Both the position numbers and the translations under genes were made by a program. Below the pieces are notes generated by a model. It did no database searches, was not told where the DNA came from, and saw only the letters and a list, made by a program, of their open reading frames with translations. 9,579 nucleotides of DNA from an uncultured Opitutia bacterium (GTDB taxonomy: Bacteria > Verrucomicrobiota > Verrucomicrobiia > Opitutales > Coraliomargaritaceae). The stretch lies in the NCBI GenBank assembly GCA_937899295.1, contig CALBPO010000213.1, positions 1 through 9,579 of the forward strand. The letters are read 5' to 3'. Positions 1 to 6,580 of this stretch are shown one piece after another (the stretch's first letter is position 1; the number at the start of each line of letters is the position of its first letter).

Positions 1-1
1 T

Positions 2-637
2 GCCATTCGGAACGCCACAGTCTCACACGTGTCGCTGTCGCCCGTAAAGGCCTCTTCGCGCCAACCCAAACCCCTTGCCCAAACAGGTCCCATTCTTATC
101 ACTCATCGCGGCCTCAGTGGTCCCGCCATCCTCCGGCTCTCCGCCTGGCAAGCCCGTGCATTCCAGGATGAGAACTACCATTTCGAAATCCAAATTAATT
201 GGCTAGGCCAGGTATCCAAAGATCAATTGCGAGAACAGTTTAACAGGCTCCGTAATGGTAAGGCAGAGGTTAAAACTAAAGTCTTCGAACAGATTCCTCG
301 TCGCTTCTGGGAGCGACTTGTCGAATTCGTTGGTATCCCCGACCATCTCAAATGGTCTCAACTTCCCAAAGGAAAAGAGACCGCCCTTATACAAGAACTC
401 ATATCAGGTCGCTACAGCGTCCAAGGTAAGACCACCAACAAAGACGAGTTTGTAACCTGCGGAGGGGTCAGCCTTAAGGAGATTGATTTCAAAACTATGG
501 AGAGCCGTCTCGTGCCCGGACTCCACTTTGCAGGTGAGTGTCTCGACATCGATGGCATCACCGGTGGCTACAACTTCCAAGCTGCTTGGACAGGTGGAAG
601 ACTGGCAGGCTTGGCCATGGCAAACGAACAAGAATAA
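2..637 (+). CDS. C-terminal half of a HI0933/BaiN-family NAD(P)/FAD-dependent oxidoreductase (5' truncated by window edge)
   Basis: The frame is open from base 2, so the GTG at 29 is internal and the true start lies outside the window; 211 residues are visible of a family that is usually about 400. Recognisable family signatures are QTGPILITHRGLSGPAILRL (about bases 83-142) and, near the C-terminus, GECLDIDGITGGYNFQAAW (about 533-589), the conserved FAD-contacting segment that closes this fold. Members are cytoplasmic flavoproteins related to the product of Haemophilus HI0933 and to BaiN; the physiological substrate of most is unknown, so only an oxidoreductase role is inferred. The N-terminal dinucleotide-binding GxGxxG motif falls before the window and cannot be checked. 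The gene converges on the minus-strand gene ending at 760. The 122-base AT-rich gap between them shows no convincing terminator. Confidence 0.88.
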   Translation, partial: AIRNATVSHVSLSPVKASSRQPKPLAQTGPILITHRGLSGPAILRLSAWQARAFQDENYHFEIQINWLGQVSKDQLREQFNRLRNGKAEVKTKVFEQIPRRFWERLVEFVGIPDHLKWSQLPKGKETALIQELISGRYSVQGKTTNKDEFVTCGGVSLKEIDFKTMESRLVPGLHFAGECLDIDGITGGYNFQAAWTGGRLAGLAMANEQE

Positions 638-759
638 ACATTTTCTACTGAATATATTATAATTATATAGTCATCCAGCTCACGAAGCTAAAATAAATAT
701 CCACTAGCATCTTCACGCACCCACTCGAGATCCAACTCTGCATCGGTTTAATTGTAGCC

Positions 760-1053
760 TTAAGCGCTTGGTTTCTTCGTCCGCTTCACCGGCTTAGACT
801 TTATCTCAAGGTAGACGGCCTCATTCCCCGCATCTAGAATGTCACCAATGGCCTTTGATACGGCAGAGACGTGAGTATCCGTAGCTGTTTCCATACTAGC
901 TCCGACTTTGCAATCGAAGTCCCAGAAGTCGACGCCGTCGGGCAGCTTCTTGTTACGCTCACGTTTGATGTATTTGTGCATCTCCGCACGGATCGAGTCG
1001 ACAAGGCGAGCGGGTCGGATCTTAGAATGCGTGAGCGGAAAGAGTTTTTTCAT
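760..1053 (-). CDS. Small conserved protein of the DUF6172 type
   Basis: This 97-residue protein is of unknown function. It begins MKKLFPLTHSKIRPARLVDS and contains a basic patch (KYIKRERNKKLP, about residues 28-39), then GVDFWDFDCKVG (about 40-51), and ends in a lysine-rich tail (KSKPVKRTKKPSA). I associate the N-terminal pattern plus the aromatic WDFDC core with DUF6172 from memory, without a search. It has no signal peptide and no membrane segment, so it should be cytosolic; the strongly basic ends could suit nucleic-acid contact, which is speculation. The ATG is preceded by only a weak AGG. It lies 135 bases downstream of the two-domain solute enzyme on the same strand, far enough that it may have its own promoter. 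No function in glucosylglycerate metabolism should be assumed from position. Confidence 0.78.
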   Translation of the reverse strand: MKKLFPLTHSKIRPARLVDSIRAEMHKYIKRERNKKLPDGVDFWDFDCKVGASMETATDTHVSAVSKAIGDILDAGNEAVYLEIKSKPVKRTKKPSA

Positions 1054-1188
1054 AGCCTGATGAAGCGTCTAGCGAATGGACCGAAAAGCAATCGCTATCT
1101 TGCTAAACAAGCCCTCTAGCTTGTAGGTGAACTAACTGTAACGGACAGATCGTGTGAGGCTTACATAAACGAACACTCACATTTGGAA

Positions 1189-4176
1189 TCACCCTTTATT
1201 TGTAATCCAGACGCAGTCGTAAGGCTCGAGCACAATCTGTCCGGCCAGGTCCTCGTAGGCAAAGCCGCTGATCAGATCGACCCATGCCTCAGTGGCGATA
1301 AGGTTGAGTTCAACGAGCGGAATCGTTTGCCTTTCAGAAGAGACATTATGCAGCGCAAAGAGTGATTGTTTACGGTCGAGACTCTCGCGCCAGAAAGCGA
1401 AGATTTGATCGGAAAAGTGCAGTGTATATTGTGTGGCGTTGGGATGGAAGGCGTCTTGTGCTATACGAATTTGAATGAGGCGCTTCATTTCAGTGAAGAC
1501 CGCCTTGTGGTGGCGTCCATCATCGTCTAGCGCGGCATAAAGATCGTCAGCTTCCCAGTGGTAACGATTAATCGTACGGACGCGACCAGACTGTGCCATG
1601 CCCTCGCGATTGTTCTCCGTGCCTAGTAGACTATGAATATAAATCGCAGGTAGGCCTTCGAGGGCTAGCATGATGGTGTGCGCACAGATGAAACGCGCCA
1701 TTTGAAAATCATCAACCTCGCCATCGATAGGACGCTCCATTGCACTGTAGAGAGAAATATTGGCCTCGTAGGGGGTCAAATCGCCTTGCGGTGTTCGGCG
1801 CATCGAGATTTCACCGCCCGACTCGCGGATGTTTTCGATCAAGCCTTCGAGTTCTCTTGATGAGAGTAGACCCTCAGCAGGCCTCAGGCCGATGCCATCG
1901 TGTGATGCGATAAAGTTCAGATAGGCGCGACCACTTCGTGCAGGCGGCATGGAGGTCATCCATGTTTTTAAGTGCTTACAGTCGCCGCTAAGAATGGAGT
2001 GAAGTAACAAAGGTGGCAGTGAAAAATTATAGATTAGATGCGCTTCGTTATCGTTACCAAAGTAACTGAGATTTTCTCGGTTCGGCACATTCGTCTCAGT
2101 AATGATGACTGCGCTTGGATCGAGATTTTCAATAACCAAACGTAGTAACTTAATTAGTTCGTGCGTCTGGGGTAGGTGCACGCAACTGGTTCCAGATTCT
2201 TTCCAGAGAAAAGCAATGGCATCTAAGCGGAAGAAATGGATACCCTGCTCGACATATTGGCGGATGATGCGAACGATCTCTAATAGCACATCTGGATTAC
2301 GGTAATTCAGGTCGACCTGATCTTCGCCGAATGTGCACCAAACTTGTTTAACACCATCGACGGCATGTATCTCGGTTAGCAAAGGCGAACTGCGTGGGCG
2401 AACGACTTGGGAGAGGTCTTCGAATTCTAAACCGTTAATAAAGTAACCGCGGCCAGGCGCTTTGTTTTTCTCGTAGTTTTTAAACCAGAGGGATTCTCGC
2501 GAGCAGTGGTTGATTACGAGGTCAGCCATGACCGAAAACTCGCTACCGAGGGCAATGATATCATCCCAAGATCCGAGTTCGGGATTGACTGTAGTATAGT
2601 CAATGACCGAAAACCCGTCGTCTGAACTGTAAGGGTTGAACGGAAGAATATGCACGCCGCTCATGGTATTTTTAAGCTGACTGACCATAAAGTTATTCAG
2701 TTCACGAAGCGGTGGACGGCCTTCCTTTTTAATCGAGTCGCCATAGGTAACCATCATCACATCGGACTGGTCCCACTTGCTTATAGCGAGCGCGGGAGGT
2801 GATGCGTGCTCAGACATGTTAGCCGCTTCCATCAACTCGTCGGTGATTTCATCCACATCTTCATCGCCATAAATCTCCTTAACATGGAAGGCTACACGCT
2901 GGCGAAAGCCTTTGGCCTTCGAATGCAGAGACGGATTCAAAACAATCTCTGAGCCGAATTCCAGACGGTCTTCCTCGACTGCTACGCGAAGACGGTGCAA
3001 AATGTCCGGCACTGCAGAAATGACACGCTTCCAACTAGGCATAAAGGGAACGTCCATCGAATTACTCGGATCGAGGAATTCTTCGCCCGCAGCGAGAATG
3101 TTTTCGGCAAAGACTTCGACGGCAGAACCCTCTGTATGGCGATCGTATTTTAGCCCATTAATAGCGGCGTCGCTGTTATAACTCTCAATTAGATCAAGTG
3201 CGATACGGTAGTAGGCAGCTTTAATAGTGCGTACCGATTCGTGAGAAAAAACCTGCCCCTGCGTAGCCATCTTCCGGTAAAGCGATTTAGTAATATCGCA
3301 ACTCATCTTAGAGAGGCCGCAACTACGATCTTCGAGCGAAAGATCTTGGTGCTTATGGTCGTAGGTGTCGGCAACGTCGACCTGGCAAATTTGGTTGCTC
3401 GCATAGTTACGCTGTATCTCAGAAAGCACACCCATTTCCAAGCCCCAGTCGGAGGGTATACGAATGTCTTCAATCACGTCATGCTGCATAGCAAACTCGC
3501 CCGCGAGCGGATAGTGGAAGCTATCGAGGTAATCGAGGTATTCATCCGAGCCGCATACCTTCTTGAGCGCTCGAATAAGAGGCGTAACGAGTAAACGACA
3601 AACACGCCCATTCATTGAACCGTTGGCAACACGCGCATAGTAGCCTTTACAAAATTTATAACTAAGCGAAGGGTTTGCCACGGGATAGATCAGCCTCGCC
3701 AGCATCTCGCGCTTGTAGGTAGTGATATCGCAATCATGGAGTGCGACTGCCCTCGCCTTACCTGAAGCGATGATGTAGCCAAACATATACCAAACGTTAC
3801 GGCCTTTGCCTGGCTCTTTAGGAGCAAGGCCTTTCTCCGAGAGTAAAGTATCGATAGCGCGTAGACGTGGTCCATCGTTCCAGAGAACTTGTGGTTGTTG
3901 CGGCAAACGCCCGAAAAATTCAAGTGCGTGCCGGTATTCAGCTTCGTTCGCCCTATCGAGACCTACGACAATTTGATCGAGATAAGGGACCTCAGCGATC
4001 TCGTTAACAATGTGCGAGAGCGCAGGACCCTCTAGTTCTGAATATAAAGAAGGCAAGACGAGTGCCATCGGTCGGCGTTTTCGAAACTGCATGAGGTCAG
4101 CCTCCAGCTTTTCCAGTGGCCGATTATTCAACTGGTGCAGAGTCGTAATGAATCCTTGTTGGTGGAAGTCTCCCAT
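1189..4176 (-). CDS. gpgS: Fusion enzyme: glucosyl-3-phosphoglycerate synthase-like domain + GH13_18 glucosylglycerate phosphorylase-like domain
   Basis: One uninterrupted 995-residue frame holds two enzymes. Residues about 1-410 look like a GpgS/MpgS-type GT-A glycosyltransferase: LPSLYSE (41-47), GKGRNVWYMFGY (123-134), the metal-binding LHDCDI (D148, D150), PLAGEFAM (223-230), SDWGLEMGVLSE (242-253) and DHKHQ (273-277). This domain is predicted to transfer glucose from an NDP-glucose to 3-phosphoglycerate. Residues about 415-995 form a complete GH13 subfamily 18 phosphorylase: DLVINHCS (552-559), FFRLDAIAFLWKE with nucleophile D652 (648-660), IITETNVPNRENLSYFG with acid/base E694 (691-707), and ASHDGIGLRP with D760 (757-766). 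The second domain resembles E. coli YcjM (glucosylglycerate phosphorylase) along its length, including its start (KEIYGD) and RPRSSPLLTEI. It should convert glucosylglycerate + phosphate to glucose-1-phosphate + glycerate. No signal peptide is seen. The start lies 6 bases after the phosphatase stop, without a clear ribosome binding site. Sucrose, another glucoside, or mannosylglycerate are alternatives for substrate; the domain families themselves are clear. Confidence 0.9.
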   Translation of the reverse strand: MGDFHQQGFITTLHQLNNRPLEKLEADLMQFRKRRPMALVLPSLYSELEGPALSHIVNEIAEVPYLDQIVVGLDRANEAEYRHALEFFGRLPQQPQVLWNDGPRLRAIDTLLSEKGLAPKEPGKGRNVWYMFGYIIASGKARAVALHDCDITTYKREMLARLIYPVANPSLSYKFCKGYYARVANGSMNGRVCRLLVTPLIRALKKVCGSDEYLDYLDSFHYPLAGEFAMQHDVIEDIRIPSDWGLEMGVLSEIQRNYASNQICQVDVADTYDHKHQDLSLEDRSCGLSKMSCDITKSLYRKMATQGQVFSHESVRTIKAAYYRIALDLIESYNSDAAINGLKYDRHTEGSAVEVFAENILAAGEEFLDPSNSMDVPFMPSWKRVISAVPDILHRLRVAVEEDRLEFGSEIVLNPSLHSKAKGFRQRVAFHVKEIYGDEDVDEITDELMEAANMSEHASPPALAISKWDQSDVMMVTYGDSIKKEGRPPLRELNNFMVSQLKNTMSGVHILPFNPYSSDDGFSVIDYTTVNPELGSWDDIIALGSEFSVMADLVINHCSRESLWFKNYEKNKAPGRGYFINGLEFEDLSQVVRPRSSPLLTEIHAVDGVKQVWCTFGEDQVDLNYRNPDVLLEIVRIIRQYVEQGIHFFRLDAIAFLWKESGTSCVHLPQTHELIKLLRLVIENLDPSAVIITETNVPNRENLSYFGNDNEAHLIYNFSLPPLLLHSILSGDCKHLKTWMTSMPPARSGRAYLNFIASHDGIGLRPAEGLLSSRELEGLIENIRESGGEISMRRTPQGDLTPYEANISLYSAMERPIDGEVDDFQMARFICAHTIMLALEGLPAIYIHSLLGTENNREGMAQSGRVRTINRYHWEADDLYAALDDDGRHHKAVFTEMKRLIQIRIAQDAFHPNATQYTLHFSDQIFAFWRESLDRKQSLFALHNVSSERQTIPLVELNLIATEAWVDLISGFAYEDLAGQIVLEPYDCVWITNKG

Positions 4177-4182
4177 AGCTAA

Positions 4183-4992
4183 TTAGGTGGAGCAGTGCTC
4201 GCGGCATTCGTCTAAGAGTAGTAGGATTGCAGCATTCCAGCCCTTAGATGCAGGGAACGATGCGTGCACCACACGTGGTGCATTCGGGGAAATATGTGCG
4301 CCATCTGCGTGTGGAATGACGACGGCAATGTCCGCTGCTTCAAGCATTGCAGTATCGTTGGCACTATCACCGAGCGCGATGACAAGCCAATCGGTATCGG
4401 GCTCACGCTCTTGATAATACTCTAAAGCAGAAGCAATGCCATCGGCCTTATCAGGAGCGCCCATAAGGTGCCAGAAGCGTCCACCACGCAGCATACGAAT
4501 TCCTAGAACGCCGAGTTGGTCGGCAAATTCTAAGCGTTGCGGCTCAGTATCGTTCCATGAGATTGGTTCCGTCGCCAAGCGAGCGCGTGAAAGCTTGGAT
4601 TGTGTGATCGATAGCCCGGATCGCACTGCAAGTTCTTGATCTGACCAATCGGCGAATCCTTCAAATTTATAGCCCATCTGGCTGCGCAGATTGTGAGCAG
4701 CCTCTAAAATCTCTTTTCTTGGAAGACCTTTAATCTGCACGCTGTAGTCACCCGTGCGCTCATCAGGAATCGCCAACAAACCGCCGTTTTCCGCTACGAG
4801 AGGTGACTGAAGTCCCAACTGCATCGCCAAATCCTCCATCTCGGCGACGGTTTTACTAGAATTTAAAACCAGAGGCAGCCCCAACTCGCGCAAGCACGCG
4901 AGCGCAGGCTCGGCCTCGTCGCATTTGTAACTGTGATCGAGAAGAGTGGAGTCCAAGTCAGTGACGACTAAAAACTTCTTTTTAGAAGCCAT
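4183..4992 (-). CDS. gpgP: Glucosyl/mannosyl-3-phosphoglycerate phosphatase (HAD superfamily, IIB)
   Basis: A 269-residue cytosolic HAD phosphatase of the MPGP group, expected to remove the phosphate from glucosyl-3-phosphoglycerate to give glucosylglycerate. Visible motifs from the chosen ATG: motif I VVTDLDSTLLDH with D12 and D14, motif II LNSSKT (43-48), ENGG (68-71), the cap segment ARLATEPISW (137-146, matching the family's A-x-x-A-S/T-E-P-x-x-W), GGRFWHLMG with DKADG containing K182 (170-185), and motif IV GDSANDTAML with D209 and D213 (208-217). The frame runs 9 codons further to a TTG at 5019, but the ATG at 4992 puts motif I at the usual distance from the N-terminus. Neither start has a clear ribosome binding site. 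The stop lies 6 bases before the start of the synthase/phosphorylase fusion, so the two are almost certainly co-transcribed. Sequence alone does not separate glucosyl from mannosyl specificity; the phosphorylase domain next door favours glucosyl. Confidence 0.92.
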   Translation of the reverse strand: MASKKKFLVVTDLDSTLLDHSYKCDEAEPALACLRELGLPLVLNSSKTVAEMEDLAMQLGLQSPLVAENGGLLAIPDERTGDYSVQIKGLPRKEILEAAHNLRSQMGYKFEGFADWSDQELAVRSGLSITQSKLSRARLATEPISWNDTEPQRLEFADQLGVLGIRMLRGGRFWHLMGAPDKADGIASALEYYQEREPDTDWLVIALGDSANDTAMLEAADIAVVIPHADGAHISPNAPRVVHASFPASKGWNAAILLLLDECREHCST

Positions 4993-5059
4993 TAGAATAC
5001 TTGAAGATTCACGAGGCAAGGGAGCATATGTATGTGTCTAGCAGAGAACATGCCAATGC

Positions 5060-5073
5060 ACACTAGCGCTTGT
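5060..5073. repeat. 14-bp inverted repeat, left copy (flanks the glycosyltransferase gene)
   Basis: The bases ACACTAGCGCTTGT occur here on the plus strand, and their exact reverse complement occurs at 6306-6319. This copy ends one base before the stop codon of the glycosyltransferase, on its downstream side. The match is perfect over 14 bases and stops abruptly on both sides. A single 14-base inverted match in a 9.6-kb window is not very improbable by chance, so biological meaning is uncertain. Confidence 0.4.
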
Positions 5074-5074
5074 G

Positions 5075-6271
5075 CTACTTATTCTTGAGTTCGATCCAGC
5101 GACTCATAAATTCAGTGCTACGGTGCTGATGGTGACGAAGTATTTTGCCGATAAAATTTTGCTCTCTAAGCTGAACTTTCTCACCAATTACGCATTGAAT
5201 AATCTCGGTTAGCCGCGGCAACCACTCTACGGAATTAAAACGGTCTTGGCAAAGTGCGCGTTCCTCGCACTGACGAATGCGCCAAGCTTCAGGCTCTCGG
5301 TAGAGTTGTAAAGCCGCATTCGCGAAGTCTTCAGCTGCGGTATGGGCCCAGCTCAGGTTCGTAGAAATACCCTCGGCAGCGATTGGTGTCATTACCGTAG
5401 GCGTACCCGTTTGAAAGCCGTCGAAAACTTTCCCCTGCAAGCCTGCGCCGTAGCGGAGCGGTGCCAGATTAACACGGTAAAGCGTCATGGTCGCGAGGGC
5501 ATCTTCAGTACGACCCTTAAAGTAAAAGCCGTTCTTCGGCGCATGAAGCTCGGCTGCAAACCTATCTCCGTAAGAGCCATAACAGTGTAATTCAGCTTCA
5601 GGCAATTGCTGGCGAATAAGCGGCCAAATTTCCGCCTTACACCAACGCACTGCATCCAAGTTGGGGGGATGCGAAAAGCTACCGATCAAAATGAAATCTT
5701 TCCGATTTTCAAAGAGCACGCACTCTTGCGAGAGTTCTAGGGAGAATGGCCAATAGGCGAGTAAGCTTTCGCTGATGCCAAATTCATCGCGCAAGATTTC
5801 AATCTCGAACTCTGAAATCATCAAGGTTAGGTCGGAGCGATAGATGGCGGCGATTTCGCGTAGTGCTATTTCATTCTTTAGATTGAGCGCCTCTCCACTC
5901 TTAAACGCTTGCTCTCGGGCAAAACGTAGGCAGTGGAGGTCGCTGGTATCGAGCACTCGTAGCGCCTCTGGACAATGCTGAGCGACACGCCAGCCAAACT
6001 GCTCTTCGGTCATAAAGCGGTCGAAAATCACCACCTGGGGCGCGAGCGCTTCGACCCATGGATCAAATGCCGTATCGTTGACCGTGATTTTATGAGTCCT
6101 GACGCCTATTGCTTCGAGATCGAGCGCATGATCGCCGCGCTGAGCAGCGGAGGCGAAGTGTATCTGCCAGCAGCCTAGCTGTAAAGCCGTGATCACGTCG
6201 TAAGTCCGCCGGCCAGCAGCTGTCGATGTCGGCTCCGGCCATACTTTACCGATTATTAGGCAATTCGTCAT
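5075..6271 (-). CDS. GT-B fold glycosyltransferase (GT4-like), substrate unknown
   Basis: This 398-residue protein is predicted to transfer a sugar from an activated donor; donor and acceptor cannot be read from sequence. The N-terminal half begins TNCLIIGKVWPEPTSTAAGR (residues 2-21), a first strand and loop as in GT4-type enzymes, followed by LDTSDLHCLR (107-116). The C-terminal nucleotide-sugar domain shows ILIGSFSHPPNLDAV (194-208), CYGSYGD (230-236), FKGRTEDA (251-258) and the conserved donor-binding stretch APLRYGAGLQGKVFDG (270-285) with TPTVMTPIAAEG (290-301). No signal peptide or membrane segment is seen, so it is probably cytosolic or peripheral. It is the first long gene of the minus-strand run, 82 bases before the phosphatase ATG, which suggests but does not prove a shared transcript. 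It could extend glucosylglycerate, act in cell-surface polysaccharide synthesis, or be unrelated. The ATG (6269-6271) lacks a usable ribosome binding site. Confidence 0.85.
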   Translation of the reverse strand: MTNCLIIGKVWPEPTSTAAGRRTYDVITALQLGCWQIHFASAAQRGDHALDLEAIGVRTHKITVNDTAFDPWVEALAPQVVIFDRFMTEEQFGWRVAQHCPEALRVLDTSDLHCLRFAREQAFKSGEALNLKNEIALREIAAIYRSDLTLMISEFEIEILRDEFGISESLLAYWPFSLELSQECVLFENRKDFILIGSFSHPPNLDAVRWCKAEIWPLIRQQLPEAELHCYGSYGDRFAAELHAPKNGFYFKGRTEDALATMTLYRVNLAPLRYGAGLQGKVFDGFQTGTPTVMTPIAAEGISTNLSWAHTAAEDFANAALQLYREPEAWRIRQCEERALCQDRFNSVEWLPRLTEIIQCVIGEKVQLREQNFIGKILRHHQHRSTEFMSRWIELKNK

Positions 6272-6283
6272 ACTCGTAATAAT

Positions 6284-6314
6284 AAAAAAACGCTTAAGCT
6301 ACGATACAAGCGCT
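6284..6314 (-). terminator. Weak possible Rho-independent terminator between the small ORF and the glycosyltransferase
   Basis: Read on the minus strand, AGCGCTT (plus 6308-6314) can pair with AAGCGTT (plus 6289-6295) across a 12-base loop, with one G-U pair, and seven consecutive U follow (plus 6284-6290, partly shared with the stem). Only three pairs are G-C, so the stem is weak. It overlaps the stop codon of the small ORF and lies 13 bases before the glycosyltransferase start, so it could attenuate or end an upstream transcript. Confidence 0.3.
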
Positions 6315-6467
6315 AGTGTAGAAGATGTCCTTAAGATCCATCTCGACCGAATCGAGCAATCCGCTCAATCGAAGGTAGGCAGGCTTGATTGAATTAATGG
6401 GAACTACGCTGACGCCCTTTTTAGCTGCTTGATTAAGAAGACCATGGAGTGATTCAAAAACTGCCAT
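6294..6467 (-). CDS. Possible small protein of 57 residues, unrecognised
   Basis: An ATG at 6465-6467 opens 57 codons ending in TAA. The product begins MAVFESLHGLLNQAAKKG and ends LKDIFYTSACIVA. I do not recognise it. The N-terminal part could form an amphipathic helix (F4, L7, L10, L11 with polar residues between), and the whole is a mix of hydrophobic and charged residues as expected of a folded small protein rather than a random frame. There is no membrane segment or signal peptide, and no Shine-Dalgarno sequence, though neighbouring genes also lack one. The stop is 22 bases before the glycosyltransferase ATG. Without this ORF the 6272-6580 region would be an unusually long gap for this window. 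It may be a real small gene, the remnant of a larger one, or chance. Confidence 0.35.
   Translation of the reverse strand: MAVFESLHGLLNQAAKKGVSVVPINSIKPAYLRLSGLLDSVEMDLKDIFYTSACIVA
6306..6319. repeat. 14-bp inverted repeat, right copy (flanks the glycosyltransferase gene)
   Basis: ACAAGCGCTAGTGT here is the exact reverse complement of 5060-5073. It lies inside the last codons of the possible 57-residue ORF and overlaps one arm of the weak hairpin at 6284-6314. The two copies bracket the complete glycosyltransferase gene and little else. The 8-base core AGCGCTTG also occurs at 763-770, at the end of the DUF6172-like gene. Confidence 0.4.
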
Positions 6468-6495
6468 TTTTAATTTTTTGGTAGGGAATAATTTT

Positions 6496-6508
6496 TCTAT
6501 TGAATAGA
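6496..6508. promoter_or_regulatory. Small palindrome in the AT-rich divergent promoter region
   Basis: TCTATT-G-AATAGA is a perfect 6+1+6 palindrome between the divergent small ORF/glycosyltransferase block and dapA. The surrounding 6468-6525 stretch is AT-rich and must hold the dapA promoter if dapA starts its own transcript; a TATGCT (6517-6522) could be its -10 element, but I see no good -35 box. A regulator-binding role is possible but unproven. There is not enough space or structure for a lysine riboswitch. Confidence 0.2.
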
Positions 6509-6580
6509 TAGAACCTTATGCTCGTGCTAGAGCGAAATCGCTCGCTTGAAATCATTTTCACATTACTCTCTGAACCAATT

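Noticed and set aside
651..670. AT-rich near-palindrome after the flavoprotein gene
   Set aside because: Simple A/T composition explains it; it lacks a GC stem for a terminator and iterons or other origin features.
1151..1184. TGTGAG/CTCACA stem downstream of the fusion gene, possible terminator
   Set aside because: Six-pair stem with a 17-base loop and no U-tract on the minus strand; the plus strand has only three T. Too weak to call.
3241..3594. Plus-strand 117-codon open frame opposite the fusion gene
   Set aside because: It lies wholly antisense to a well-supported enzyme domain and its translation has no recognisable family features; the same holds for the other open frames overlapping the called genes.
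4993..5019. TTG start nine codons upstream in the phosphatase gene
   Set aside because: No ribosome binding site, and the ATG at 4992 places HAD motif I at the normal position.
6518..6580. In-frame ATG that would give DapA 21 extra N-terminal residues
   Set aside because: The added residues do not resemble the family N-terminus and the ATG at 6581 gives the standard length; the stretch more likely holds the dapA leader.
6468..6580. Possible lysine riboswitch or T-box before dapA
   Set aside because: The leader is too short and shows only one 5-bp hairpin, not the multi-helix architecture of those elements.
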